The notes: generated by a model from the letters alone, not told the origin. A DNA stretch of 64,000 bases from Clostridia bacterium (GCA_900769665.1 CAAGHL010000061.1:50520-114519); one strand, 5' to 3'; positions 52,131 through 61,567 are shown, numbered from the stretch's first letter. Translations and numbers: made by a program.

Positions 52131-54404
52131 TTAGTTTATTTTGTCGTATAAGCGACCCTTGGTGTAGGGTTTGTCGCAAATAAAACCGTCTTGTTGTCCG
52201 TTGTTCAGGTTTGCGTAGTGTTGAACGACCGCTTGGTCGTAGTCGACAAGGTAACGCCCTGCCGATTTAAGCTTGTTTACTACGGAAAGTTTTTTGCCGT
52301 TTAGTAGCTCGAAGGTGCATTTTTCGGCGCGACGGCGTTGCACGACAAAATCGTTGCCGAGTTTGTCGGTGTAGTAGAGCTCGTTTGCCGCCTTGCATGT
52401 GGCGCAACTTCCGCCGTAACAAACTTTGTAAGGGCAATGCACCAGTTGCATTAGCGGTATTTGTCCGTCGACAAAAATCAGCCCGTCCCTTGCGGCAAAG
52501 TTGCGTGTTTCGGCTAATGTCAATTCGTAACTGAAAACAAACGCCGCTCGGTCGTCAAACAAACTAAGCATGTTGTCGTTGTAAATGTTCATACCTCGCC
52601 CGAGGATGTATTGCAGTTTGTGTTGCCGAGCAAACTCGACATGCCCTACGTTGTGACACGCTACGCCTATTTTTTCGGGTGCGTTGGGTAGCGTCGTTGC
52701 AATGTAATCAAGGTTGCAAAACGAAGGCAAATCCAAATAAACAAACCCTTGTTCGCAAGCCTTGTTGACGGATGTCTTGTCGATGAATTCGGGTTTGTAT
52801 ATTACGACGTCGACATTTGCTTTGTATGCTTGGCGTACTTCTTGCACATTCTTGCACGTTACTGCAAGGCAAGCGTCGGTTGTATCGGTAAACTGTTTTT
52901 GTTGTTTTGCGGAAAACTCTGCAACCGGTTGCTCTACTTGTTCGTTGTTTTCCGCAATGTGGCGGTCGGCAAACTTCTTGTTTGCGTTGGCGACTATGGC
53001 TTGTTGCAAAGCTTCTATCGCAGTCCTGCGAAGTTGGTTCAATTGCGACTTTGCAATGAAAATATCGTCAATTTCGCATACTATGTCTGTAATAGTACTA
53101 TACGAATCGCCTGTTTTCTGTAATTGTTTGGCAATTTCTTGCTCGTTTGTAGGGGCATTTGTTGCTTTTTGCACGATAAGGTCGCTTTTGCAAACAACGC
53201 AAACATCGCCCGAGGTAAGGGTAAGTTCGGCATATTGCCCTACCTTTGCAACAAATTTTGCTTGTACGGGTATCGTGCGTTTTGCCGAAAGTATTTCGTT
53301 TGTCAACGTCACACTACTTGTGCGACAAACAATCATTCCGTCCTTTACTTTGGCGGAAAACTCTGCCTTTACCACCGTTCCGCTTTCCGTAGCGATGCCG
53401 CCGCAAACTTCCTTGTTGCCGTCAAAAACTTTCAGTCCGTCGCCCTTGGTTATGGCAACGTCGGCAAAAACTTTGCCGTTTTTGACAACGCCTACTCGCC
53501 GTCCCATATGGTTGGGGTGCTGTGTATAAATGATGTTGTCGTTGTTGCCTTTCAAATAGGGCAAATACTTCACGTTGCCTCGCTTGTAAACCTCTGCAAG
53601 TTCGGCAATGTTTTGTTGCGACAACTTTCCGTCGGCAAACAACCTTGCAAATGCCCTCGAACACACACCGCTGTAAGTTGCACTGCGGTTGCGCCCCTCT
53701 ATCTTGAACACCCTTGCGCCTGCTTTTTGCAAGTCGGCGTACTCCTCTAGTCCGTTGAGGTCGGCGGCGCTAAGCAAATAGCCGCTTTTGCCGTTGTTTG
53801 CCGTGTAAAAATTTCGGCAAGGCTGGGCGCAAAGTCCGCGGTTTCCGCTGTTGCCGCCCACGACGGAGCTAAACAAACATTGTCCCGATTGGCAAACGCA
53901 AAGTGCTCCGTGGATGAAACACTCCACTTTTACGCCTGTCGAAGCGATTGAACGTATATCGTCGAGGGTACACTCCCGTGCGCAAACAATCGTCGTTGCG
54001 CCTAGGCTTTGCAAAAACTCCGCGCCGTATTTGTCGTGGCAATTCAGTTGGGTACTTGCCACCACATCCAAGTTACCGCCAAGCTTTCCGCAAAAAGCAA
54101 GCAATGCCAAATCGGTGACGATTATTCCGTCTACATTGGCTCGGTATGCGGCAAGCAACGTGTCGACGGCTTTGGCAAATTCGTCGTTTTTTACCGAAGT
54201 ATTGACCGTCACGTACACTTTTACGCCAAACAAATGGCAGTAATCTACCCATTGCGCCAAGTTTTCCTTGGTGAAATTGGGCGCTTTCATGCGTGCGTTG
54301 AAGTCGGATAACCCGAGATAGACGGAATCACAGCCGTTGTTGACGGCTGCTTGCAACTGTTCTATACTGCCTGCAGGGGCAAGAATTTCGTATTGCGATT
54401 CCAT
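52131..54404 (-). CDS. Peptidase U32 family protein carrying an in-frame repeat copy
   Basis: A 757-residue protein of the U32 family (YrrO/RlhA-like), with the full catalytic region and a C-terminal DUF3656-like domain. LAPAGSIEQLQAAVNNGCD opens the TIM-barrel-like domain; NRGLCAQPCRNFY (about 195) and YKVCYGGSCATCKA (near the C-terminus) hold conserved cysteines. Family members are tied to RNA hydroxylation or collagenase-type activity. Residues about 425-443 (LQKTGDSYSTITDIVCEID) are encoded by a copy of the dispersed repeat. GAGG lies before the ATG. mutS2 follows 2 bp after the stop. Confidence 0.9.
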   Translation of the reverse strand: MESQYEILAPAGSIEQLQAAVNNGCDSVYLGLSDFNARMKAPNFTKENLAQWVDYCHLFGVKVYVTVNTSVKNDEFAKAVDTLLAAYRANVDGIIVTDLALLAFCGKLGGNLDVVASTQLNCHDKYGAEFLQSLGATTIVCARECTLDDIRSIASTGVKVECFIHGALCVCQSGQCLFSSVVGGNSGNRGLCAQPCRNFYTANNGKSGYLLSAADLNGLEEYADLQKAGARVFKIEGRNRSATYSGVCSRAFARLFADGKLSQQNIAELAEVYKRGNVKYLPYLKGNNDNIIYTQHPNHMGRRVGVVKNGKVFADVAITKGDGLKVFDGNKEVCGGIATESGTVVKAEFSAKVKDGMIVCRTSSVTLTNEILSAKRTIPVQAKFVAKVGQYAELTLTSGDVCVVCKSDLIVQKATNAPTNEQEIAKQLQKTGDSYSTITDIVCEIDDIFIAKSQLNQLRRTAIEALQQAIVANANKKFADRHIAENNEQVEQPVAEFSAKQQKQFTDTTDACLAVTCKNVQEVRQAYKANVDVVIYKPEFIDKTSVNKACEQGFVYLDLPSFCNLDYIATTLPNAPEKIGVACHNVGHVEFARQHKLQYILGRGMNIYNDNMLSLFDDRAAFVFSYELTLAETRNFAARDGLIFVDGQIPLMQLVHCPYKVCYGGSCATCKAANELYYTDKLGNDFVVQRRRAEKCTFELLNGKKLSVVNKLKSAGRYLVDYDQAVVQHYANLNNGQQDGFICDKPYTKGRLYDKIN
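53078..53130 (-). repeat. Dispersed 52-bp palindromic repeat, copy 8 of 11 (in-frame, inside the U32 gene)
   Basis: On the minus strand it reads CAAACAATTACAGAAAACAG, GCGATTCGTATAG, then TACTATTACAGACATAGTAT, matching the intergenic consensus over its full length. It adds about 18 codons without a stop or frame change. Confidence 0.88.
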
Positions 54405-54422
54405 ATTACCTCGTGTTTAGTA

Positions 54423-56801
54423 TTATCTCAGCGTTGCGCCGTACTTGTCGGCAACGGCTTTCAGCGCACGACCTACTTGCTTTTCGATGTCGTTGTCCGC
54501 CAAAGTCTTGTTTTTGTCGCGGAAAACGACGGATATTGCGACGGATTTTTTGCCTTCGCCCACTTGTGCGCCGCGGTAAATGTCAAACAATTTGGCGCTT
54601 TCGCACAGTCCGAGGGTCAAAAACTCGTCCAAAATGTCTTGTACAGCCACTGCTTCGTCGCAAACGAATGCAAAGTCGCGTGTTACCGACGGGAACTTGG
54701 CGATAGGCTCAAACTTGATTTCGCCACGGCGTACTTCGATTAGGTTGTCTAGGCTAAGCTCGGCGTAGTAAACGTCTTTGTCTATGTCGAAGTTGGCGCA
54801 AACTTGCGGATGTACACGTCCGAACACGCCAACCGACTTGCCGCCTACAAAAATTTTCCCTGCAATACCGGGGTGCAACACTTCCGTTTGCGCACGCTTA
54901 ATTTTCACGTCTTTGTCGGCAAAGGCGTACACTACTTGCAACACGTCGTCACGGAACGCCTCAAACGTGGTATCCGTCGCCGCAATGCTAATGCGTTTTT
55001 CCTCTACGGGCAACTCGGTAAGAGGCATTTGTTTGGCAAAGTAAGCTTTGCCCACCTCAAACAAGCGCAAATTGTCGTTTTTGCGTGCAAGGTTAAGCGC
55101 AACGCATTGCAACATGTTGGGCGCAAGACTGCGGTTCATCACCGACAAGTCCTCGCCGATGGGGTTCTTTACGCGGATGTACAAGCTTTCGTCCACGGGC
55201 GTAACGCTTGCTTTGTTAAACAGCGCAAATCCGCCAAACGGATAGAAAATGCACTCGTTGTAACGCATTCCGTTAAGTACGGTTTTTGCCTTTGCCGCCA
55301 ACGTGTCGGCAAGAGTACGTCCGCCACAGGTGATGTGACTGTTTTCCATAAGCGTGCCGTTGATGTTGTCGTAGCCGTACACGCGGATAAGTTCTTCCAC
55401 GATGTCGCAGTCGCGTGCAATGTCGTCGCGATACGGCGGTACACTGCATGTAACCGTGTTGCCGTCGATGGTCGTTTGGATGTTGAGCGATTGCAAAATG
55501 GACAAAATCTTCTCGTCGGGGATGGTGATACCGAGCAGTTTTGCAATGCGAGATTTTTGAAACGTCACCGTTTTGTTTTGCGCAACTTCGCCCACTATGA
55601 TACGTCCGCGAGTTACCTTGCCTGCACCGAGTTGTTGCACTAGGTGAAGCGCACGGGAAAGTCCCAAATTGTTTGTGTAGCTTTCGATACCTTTCTCGAA
55701 GCGAGCCGAGGAGTCGGAACGCAACCCCAGCCTACGCCCCGTGCGTCGGATATTGCCCCGAGCAAAACTTGCCGACTCGAACATTACGCAGTTTGTGTCG
55801 GGTTTTATGCCGCTGTTTGCGCCGCCCATAATGCCCGCAAGACCTACCGCACGTTTGTCGTCGGCAATTACCAGGTCTTCGCTCGTCAGCGTGTACTCTT
55901 TGCCGTCCAGCGGAACGATTTTTTCTCCGTTTTTGGCACGGCGCACCACGATTTTGTTGTCTGTAATTTCCTTGTAATCGAATGCGTGCATGGGTTGACC
56001 GATTTCGTACAGCACGTAGTTGGTGATGTCCACCATGTTGTTTATGCCGTGTAAACCCACCTTGGCAAGGCGGCTTGTCATCCACAAGGGTGACGGCGCA
56101 ATTGTAACGTCGGTAACGCCTTGCATAAAGTAGTTGGGACAAATGTCGCGCGCTTGCACATCCACCGACACCATTTCGTCCGTGGTTTGGGTGGCGGTTT
56201 CCGTGTAGGTCACGTCGGGTTCTCGGCAGGTTTTGCCAAGCGCAACGGCAACCTCTCGGGAAAGGCCAAGCACGCTGTTGCAGTCTTGACGGTTGCTTGT
56301 CACACACACATCGAGCACGTAGTCGTCGATACCCACTTCGCCGCGAATATCACTACCGACAACTGCCGAATCACGCAGTACCAACACACCCTCGACATCT
56401 GCGCCTTCGTAGTAATCCTTAGTAATGCCAAGCTCTTCCGCTCCGCAAAACATACCCCAAGACTCCTCACCGCGCATTTTGCCCTTGGTGATGTGCAGTC
56501 CGTTTGCCGTGTGCGCATTGTGAAGAGCAACAGGCACTTTGTCGCCGACCTTTACGTGATGGTCGATGGTGACAATGGGGATAATTTCGCCGCCGATGTC
56601 CACCTTGCAACAAAGCAAGCGTTCGGCATTGGGGTGTTGGGTAATTTCCTTAATTTGGCAAACCTTGATGTTTGTCACGTTTTCGCCGAGGTAGACGACT
56701 TCCTCAATTTCCAAACCGATGTCCACCATCTTTTTGCATAGCGTGTCGATGTCCTCGGTTACGTCTACATATTCCTTTATCCAAGAAAGAGGTAATTTCA
56801 T
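54423..56801 (-). CDS. pheT: Phenylalanine--tRNA ligase beta subunit
   Basis: A 792-residue subunit. The N-terminal tRNA-binding OB domain (about 40-150) has VCQIKEITQHPNAERL. The B3/B4 editing region and the B5 domain follow; C-terminal anticodon-binding ferredoxin-like domain is at about 700-792 (KFPSVTRDFAFVCDEAVAV). Its N-terminus MKLPLSWIKEYVDV is typical of bacterial PheT. It follows pheS by 10 bp on the minus strand and completes the alpha2beta2 enzyme. Regulation is by the T-box upstream of pheS. Confidence 0.98.
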   Translation of the reverse strand: MKLPLSWIKEYVDVTEDIDTLCKKMVDIGLEIEEVVYLGENVTNIKVCQIKEITQHPNAERLLCCKVDIGGEIIPIVTIDHHVKVGDKVPVALHNAHTANGLHITKGKMRGEESWGMFCGAEELGITKDYYEGADVEGVLVLRDSAVVGSDIRGEVGIDDYVLDVCVTSNRQDCNSVLGLSREVAVALGKTCREPDVTYTETATQTTDEMVSVDVQARDICPNYFMQGVTDVTIAPSPLWMTSRLAKVGLHGINNMVDITNYVLYEIGQPMHAFDYKEITDNKIVVRRAKNGEKIVPLDGKEYTLTSEDLVIADDKRAVGLAGIMGGANSGIKPDTNCVMFESASFARGNIRRTGRRLGLRSDSSARFEKGIESYTNNLGLSRALHLVQQLGAGKVTRGRIIVGEVAQNKTVTFQKSRIAKLLGITIPDEKILSILQSLNIQTTIDGNTVTCSVPPYRDDIARDCDIVEELIRVYGYDNINGTLMENSHITCGGRTLADTLAAKAKTVLNGMRYNECIFYPFGGFALFNKASVTPVDESLYIRVKNPIGEDLSVMNRSLAPNMLQCVALNLARKNDNLRLFEVGKAYFAKQMPLTELPVEEKRISIAATDTTFEAFRDDVLQVVYAFADKDVKIKRAQTEVLHPGIAGKIFVGGKSVGVFGRVHPQVCANFDIDKDVYYAELSLDNLIEVRRGEIKFEPIAKFPSVTRDFAFVCDEAVAVQDILDEFLTLGLCESAKLFDIYRGAQVGEGKKSVAISVVFRDKNKTLADNDIEKQVGRALKAVADKYGATLR

Positions 56802-56811
56802 TGTCTATCTC

Positions 56812-57825
56812 CTATTTGCCGAATTGTTTGAGGAAACGTTGGTCGTTTTCGTAAAACAGTCTGATGTCGGGGATGCCATACTTGATCATTGCGATACGTT
56901 CCACGCCCCATCCGAATGCGTAACCCGTGTACTTTTTGCTGTCGATACCGCAGTTTTCAAGCACATAAGGGTGTACCATACCTGCGCCGAGTACCTCTAT
57001 CCAACCCGTGCCTTTGCAAAGCGAGCAACCTTTGCCGCCGCAGTTACTGCACGTGAGGTCGACCTCTACGCTAGGTTCGGTAAAGGGGAAGAAACTCGGG
57101 CGGAAGCGCACCTTGGTGTCCGGTCCGAAGAAGTGAGATGCAAGGTATTCCAGCGTGCCTTTGAGGTCGCACAGGGTAATGTTTTCGTCCACTACCAATC
57201 CTTCTATTTGATGGAATACGGGGCTATGGCTTGCGTCGCTGTCGCTACGGAACACTTTGCCCGGACAAATCATCTTGATAGGCGGCTGTTTGTGCTCCAT
57301 AAGGCGCGCTTGCATTGCCGACGTTTGCGTGCGCAACAAAATATTGTCGGTGACGTAGAAGGTATCTTGCATGTCGCGCGCAGGATGGTCGGCAGGGATG
57401 TTGAGCGCTTGGAAGTTGTAGTAGTCCGTTTCGAGCTCCGGTCCGCTAAGCACCTCGAAACCCATGGATACAAGCAAATTCATCATTTCGTTTTCCACAA
57501 GGGTGACGGGATGAAGCGCGCCCCACGGTTGTTGAGTGTTGAGGCTGACGTCCACCGTTTCTTCCGTCAACTTGCGTTGCATTTCCGCCGCCTTCAACTC
57601 GCTAAGTTTGTCGGCAAATGCGCTTTCCAACAGGTTGCGCAGTTCGTTGACTTTTGCTCCGAATGTCGGACGTTCCTCGGCAGGAAGATCCTTTATTCCC
57701 TTTAGTAGTCCCGTCAAAGCACCGCTTTTGCCGAGGTATTTTGTTTTGAGGTCCGCCAACGCCGACGGCGAAGCGCATGCGGCGAGTTCGTCCAAACAAC
57801 AAGCTTTGATTTCGTTAATTGTCAT
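56812..57825 (-). CDS. pheS: Phenylalanine--tRNA ligase alpha subunit
   Basis: A 337-residue catalytic subunit. The N-terminal coiled coil (about 1-85) is followed by class II motifs: HPARDMQDTFYV, GKVFRSDSDASHSP and FTEPSVEVDLTC, with AFGWGVERIAMIKYGI near the end. KGCSLCKGTGWIEVLGAGMVHP is the conserved region before motif 3. AAAGGAG precedes the ATG. It charges tRNA-Phe (encoded at 25361-25436). Confidence 0.98.
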   Translation of the reverse strand: MTINEIKACCLDELAACASPSALADLKTKYLGKSGALTGLLKGIKDLPAEERPTFGAKVNELRNLLESAFADKLSELKAAEMQRKLTEETVDVSLNTQQPWGALHPVTLVENEMMNLLVSMGFEVLSGPELETDYYNFQALNIPADHPARDMQDTFYVTDNILLRTQTSAMQARLMEHKQPPIKMICPGKVFRSDSDASHSPVFHQIEGLVVDENITLCDLKGTLEYLASHFFGPDTKVRFRPSFFPFTEPSVEVDLTCSNCGGKGCSLCKGTGWIEVLGAGMVHPYVLENCGIDSKKYTGYAFGWGVERIAMIKYGIPDIRLFYENDQRFLKQFGK

Positions 57826-57843
57826 TTTTGGCTCCTTTTGCTG

Positions 57844-57894
57844 TGTTATGTCTGTAATAGTATTTTATATTTTGCTGATTTTGAGAGTAATTGC
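57844..57894 (-). repeat. Dispersed 52-bp palindromic repeat, copy 10 of 11
   Basis: On the minus strand the flank AGTAATT is less conserved, but ATAAAATACTATTACAGACA (57869-57850) is exact. It lies between the T-box terminator and the pheS start codon, 20 bp from the ATG. Confidence 0.85.
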
Positions 57895-57913
57895 ACTGAT
57901 TTCGACAATAAAA

Positions 57914-58163
57914 AACGTCCCAAAACAAAATTGTTTTAGGACGAATAAATCGTGGTACCACCTAAATTTAAGCGCAAATACGCTCCTCGTTTGCCCTTGT
58001 CGTAGGGTTGTACGGACGCGGCTACAAGACAAAATGTCGTTGACCGCGCAAGCTCAGAAGGGAATATCTTTTTGCACGGTCGGCAAGGCTTACACCACCC
58101 CTTGCTCGCTTAGTCGTTGCCGTTGCAAACTCTTGTGCTTCGTCGTCGCTATCTAACGAGAAT
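57914..58163 (-). promoter_or_regulatory. T-box riboswitch for tRNA-Phe controlling pheST
   Basis: The minus strand holds the T-box core AGGTGGTACCACG (57963-57951), just before a terminator made of CGTCCTAAAACAA and TTGTTTTGGGACG plus a T-run (57943-57911). The 5' half has Stem I with AAGAG and a candidate Phe specifier TTC in GATATTCCC (58064-58062). Uncharged tRNA-Phe should bind and stabilise the antiterminator, allowing pheST transcription. Confidence 0.93.
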
Positions 58164-58192
58164 AGTATACAATATTTTGCAATTATTGACAA
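58164..58192 (-). promoter_or_regulatory. pheST promoter
   Basis: On the minus strand TTGTCA (58192-58187) and TATACT (58169-58164) are 17 bp apart, immediately upstream of the T-box leader. Confidence 0.85.
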
Positions 58193-58227
58193 CTGTTTTA
58201 TTATGTTTTCCGTCACAATGTCGTCAA

Positions 58228-58899
58228 CTACTTTTGTGCAAACAGATTGCCGTTAAAATACGTTTGAGGCACTTTACCGACGATTAGGCACTCGCACACT
58301 AGTATCGGCGTGGTCAGTTCGACTTCTTGCGTGTGCCCTGCCACCACTATGCGGTTGATTGTCCGCACGTTTATGTAAATGCGATGTATCGTTTGATTTA
58401 TCCCTGCGGAGATAAACTCCGACGATAGCTCGCTTGTCACTGCGCTTGCAGGCAAAAACTTTGCATTGAGTATCGGTCCGCAATCGGTAAACAACGGAAT
58501 TTTGCTCAACGTGCCTAGCCGTACTTGCACGTCATTGTCCGTTTGGGCAAGCTTTGTTTGGGTGGCAACGCTCGTTTGCAATGCAAGGTTGTTGACGTTT
58601 GTCATGTTTGCGCTCAACGCAACAATCTCTCCGTCGGTATTGCGCTCCGCCGTCACAAAGTCGTTGTAGGTGCAACTTTGCAAAACGTCGCACACGGCTT
58701 GGTTGACGGCAAATGTGGTACGCGACGTCGCTTGTATCTGCGCATACTCGGCAAGTTGCTTGTTCATACACTTCCACCAAGAGGCGCACAGCACAACAAT
58801 GCCGACTATCGCCGCCGCAAAACACATCCAAAATATACGTTTCTTTCGCCTTTTTTTGACTGCGGACAGTTGTTGTTGCGACAGTACGACGTAGGACAT
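58228..58899 (-). CDS. yunB: Sporulation protein YunB
   Basis: A 223-residue protein of the YunB family. It has a lysine/arginine-rich N-terminus followed by one helix (about residues 24-44), then an outside domain with GTLSKIPLFTDCGPILNAKF and EFISAGINQTIHRIYINV, which are family hallmarks. YunB is a mother-cell (SigE) protein needed for efficient sporulation; its exact role is unclear. The start at 58899 has GGAGC upstream; the longer frame to 58935 is rejected. It lies on the same strand as spoVA. Confidence 0.88.
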   Translation of the reverse strand: MSYVVLSQQQLSAVKKRRKKRIFWMCFAAAIVGIVVLCASWWKCMNKQLAEYAQIQATSRTTFAVNQAVCDVLQSCTYNDFVTAERNTDGEIVALSANMTNVNNLALQTSVATQTKLAQTDNDVQVRLGTLSKIPLFTDCGPILNAKFLPASAVTSELSSEFISAGINQTIHRIYINVRTINRIVVAGHTQEVELTTPILVCECLIVGKVPQTYFNGNLFAQK

Positions 58900-58980
58900 T
58901 TTGTGCTCCGTTGCCCTATTATATTCCGTTGCCACGCATTTTGTTACATCGCAAAGGTCACTTGCCGCAGATACGGAGAG

Positions 58981-59010
58981 TTTTAAGGTATATCTATATA
59001 GATTTACCGC
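58981..59010. repeat. Near-perfect inverted repeat downstream of spoVAE
   Basis: GGTATATCTAT and ATAGATTTACC (58987-59008) are complementary except for one position. There is no T-run, so it may be an operator or a weak terminator. Confidence 0.4.
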
Positions 59011-59153
59011 AACTAACCTACGTGCGTCTAAATGCCGATAGAGTTATTATTAAACAGCCAACCTTGAACAACTTATGAAATGGTTGTTGTTGACGGCAAA
59101 ATTACGACACTGCTAGTGAACGTGTTTATACCAAATTATTAGTCCGAGTGGCG

Positions 59154-59525
59154 CTACTTCTTTTTCGTGTGTGGCTTAAACAGTACCGATACGGCGTAAC
59201 CCGACACGATTGCCACGCTAATACCGGTGGCGCATGCCGACAAACCGCCCTTCAACGCTCCATAAAAACCTTCTTCCTTTGCCGACTTTACAGCGCCCTT
59301 TACCAATGCGCACCCGAACCCCGAAATAGGCACGCTTGCGCCTGCCCCTGCAAATTCGATGATGGGACTGTACAAACCGAACGCCTCCAGCGCCGCGCCG
59401 ATAAGTAAAAAAAGCACCAAAATTTTGCCGTTTGTCAGGTGGGTAAAGTTGATTATTATTTGCCCGACAAGACAAATTCCGCCGCCCACCAAAAACGCCT
59501 TGACGTACTCCAAAAACACGCTCAT
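59154..59525 (-). CDS. spoVAE: Stage V sporulation protein AE (SpoVAE/SpoVAEb)
   Basis: A 123-residue membrane protein with about four helices. GKILVLFLLIGAALEAFGLY and FAGAGASVPISGFG are the conserved segments. It is part of the SpoVA channel that moves dipicolinic acid into the spore. GGAGGTG precedes ATG 59525, which overlaps the spoVAD stop in ATGA, showing coupling. Confidence 0.95.
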   Translation of the reverse strand: MSVFLEYVKAFLVGGGICLVGQIIINFTHLTNGKILVLFLLIGAALEAFGLYSPIIEFAGAGASVPISGFGCALVKGAVKSAKEEGFYGALKGGLSACATGISVAIVSGYAVSVLFKPHTKKK

Positions 59526-60532
59526 TGTGCGCACACCTCCACCAAGTGAGTGATTGCAGGTATGCTGTCGCCCTGAAAGCTTGTCGTCGGACTCATCAGT
59601 GCGCCCGTCCCTGCAAACAAAATTCGCTTAAAAATTCCGCCACGCAACATCGGCAACAAATATGCGTTAAACACCAACGCCGTGCATGCCGCGCCGCTAC
59701 CGCCTTGATAGGTTTGCTGTTCGTCGAAAAACAACGATGCGCCGCAGTCGTTGAGATTATGCGAAACGTCGTAGCCTTGTTCGTCAAGCAAATCCACAAG
59801 TATGGACGAGCCGAGCTTACCTAGGTCGCCCGAGTATATTGCGTCGTAGTCGGACGGCGTTGTGTCGGTATCTCGGAAAAACGTTGCCAACGTGTCGCAC
59901 GCCGACGGCGCCATTGCCGCGCCCATGTTGTTTGCGTCCATCACGCCGTAGTCCACCACACGTCCAAGGGTTGCGGCGGTAATTTTTACGACGGGCGACG
60001 CGCCATCGCACTTGGTAGTCAGTATGGTTGCGCCGACGCCTGTCACCGTCCACTGCGTAACGGGACTGCGCAGTACTCCGAGTTCCAACGGGTATCGATA
60101 CTGCCGCTCCGCCGTAGAAAAGTGACTACCGGCAACGCACAACACGTTGTCTGCACCGCTGTTTAGAAGGCTCGACCCGACGATAAGCGACTCCACAAAG
60201 GTTGCGCAGGCGTTGTACAAGCCGACAAACCCTGCGTGTTGCTTGCGTGCGGAAAAGGACGCCGACACAATTTGGTTGAGCAAATCTCCACCGACGACAA
60301 AGTCCACGTCGCGACTGACAAGGTTGCACTTGGCAATTGCGCCGTCCATTGCATGCTCGAACATTTTGCGCTCGGCACGCTCGAATGTTTGTTGCCCGAA
60401 CATGTCGTCTTCGAGGGCAATGTCAAACATCCCGTGATAAAATCCGTCGTTTTCTTTTGGTCCTGCCACAGTGTAGCCGTCGCACACGTAGCTGTCGGAA
60501 AACTTTAACGTACGTTTTTTGTAGTAACTCAT
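59522..60532 (-). CDS. spoVAD: Stage V sporulation protein AD
   Basis: A 336-residue thiolase-fold protein that binds dipicolinic acid. FVGLYNACATFVESLIVGSS carries the former catalytic cysteine position. CDGYTVAGPKENDG is the typical N-terminus and FAGTGALMSPTTSFQGDSIP the C-terminus. A GGAGC site is upstream (minus strand). It lies 163 bp after spoVAC and overlaps spoVAE by 4 bp. Confidence 0.97.
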   Translation of the reverse strand: MSYYKKRTLKFSDSYVCDGYTVAGPKENDGFYHGMFDIALEDDMFGQQTFERAERKMFEHAMDGAIAKCNLVSRDVDFVVGGDLLNQIVSASFSARKQHAGFVGLYNACATFVESLIVGSSLLNSGADNVLCVAGSHFSTAERQYRYPLELGVLRSPVTQWTVTGVGATILTTKCDGASPVVKITAATLGRVVDYGVMDANNMGAAMAPSACDTLATFFRDTDTTPSDYDAIYSGDLGKLGSSILVDLLDEQGYDVSHNLNDCGASLFFDEQQTYQGGSGAACTALVFNAYLLPMLRGGIFKRILFAGTGALMSPTTSFQGDSIPAITHLVEVCAQ

Positions 60533-60695
60533 TTTTGCTCCGTTTGGCTGGATAATTGTTGTGTGGGTGAGGTTGCGCCGTGCAAACTAATTTTAGGTAG
60601 TATTAGTGAAAGATACTTGCGGTAATACGGCGTTTGACGTGCGTTAATCAGCAACATAGCTAAATATTTGCGCCGTTTTTGCTTATCGAGCGTTT

Positions 60696-61187
60696 CTATC
60701 CCAAAATTGCATGGTAAATCAACGTAAGCGTGGCAATCAGTACCGAAGCCGTAACTCCGTTGACGATTACGGGACCTGCTACTTGAAACATCTTTGCGCC
60801 TACGCCGTAGACGTACCCTTCGGCGCGAAACTCCAAGGCAGGCGACACCACCGCATTACTGAAACCCGTGATGGGTATCGTTGAACCTGCGCCGGCGAAA
60901 CGTCCTATATTGTCGTATATGCCGAATCCCGTCATAAGTGCGGAGATAAAGACAAGCGTACTGCTTGCCAAAACCGAGGCGTCCTCGGCATCGAACCACA
61001 ATCTGTACAATTGCATGAACCCTTGCCCGATTGCACAAATCGTACCGCCTACTAAAAATGCCCAAAACATATTTTTCCAATGGGACGATTTCGGCATTTT
61101 CTCAAAGACGTATTCTTTGTAGTTTTCCTTTGTTATGCGCGTTTCGCGCGGCTTTTTGTCGCTTTCCGTAATGTTGGTTTTATTCAT
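60696..61187 (-). CDS. spoVAC: Stage V sporulation protein AC
   Basis: A 163-residue membrane protein, thought to form the mechanosensitive part of the SpoVA channel. A charged N-terminus is followed by FWAFLVGGTICAIGQGFMQL and a run of helices. FAGAGSTIPITGFSNAVVSPAL is the conserved family signature. A GGAAAGAGG site precedes the ATG, inside a small upstream frame. SpoVAC-SpoVAD-SpoVAE is the minimal set found in many clostridia. Confidence 0.96.
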   Translation of the reverse strand: MNKTNITESDKKPRETRITKENYKEYVFEKMPKSSHWKNMFWAFLVGGTICAIGQGFMQLYRLWFDAEDASVLASSTLVFISALMTGFGIYDNIGRFAGAGSTIPITGFSNAVVSPALEFRAEGYVYGVGAKMFQVAGPVIVNGVTASVLIATLTLIYHAILG

Positions 61188-61311
61188 TCCTCTTTCCTTT
61201 ACGAACGGTGTTTTTGTCTAAAATTTTGCCGCTAATGTCAAATTGTTTTGGCAATGCCGTTTCCCGTTCGTCTATGTTTACGTTAAAATCTCGTTGGAGT
61301 GGGTATTTCAT
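61180..61311 (-). CDS. Possible small protein overlapping spoVAC
   Basis: A 43-codon frame starting MKYPLQRDFNVNID and ending 8 bp inside spoVAC. The overlap suggests coupling, but a σG-like promoter (see separate entry) would place the transcript start almost at its ATG. Low support; may be only the leader of spoVAC. Confidence 0.3.
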   Translation of the reverse strand: MKYPLQRDFNVNIDERETALPKQFDISGKILDKNTVRKGKRNE

Positions 61312-61318
61312 GATTTCG

Positions 61319-61346
61319 ATTATGCCCGTTTGCAAAATATTTATGC
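61319..61346 (-). promoter_or_regulatory. Candidate forespore (SigG-type) promoter of spoVA
   Basis: On the minus strand GCATA (61346-61342) is 17 bp from CATAAT (61324-61319), similar to SigF/SigG elements in Bacillus (GhATR and CATnnTA). Seen by eye only. Confidence 0.35.
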
Positions 61347-61567
61347 AGTAACGTAAAAGGAAAAGGACAAGCCGAAACATCAACCTGTCCTTGGCAATAT
61401 GAATTTTAATTAAATTGCACAAAAATACTCTTCGGCAACCAATCGTCGCCGATGTCAAAATAAACTAAATTGACGTCATTTTGTAAAAGTTGCAAACAAC
61501 TGAACTTGACGTCACTATGCCTAACCACGGCAACAAAGAGCTGTGCCGATAAACGTAAAAAGATATG

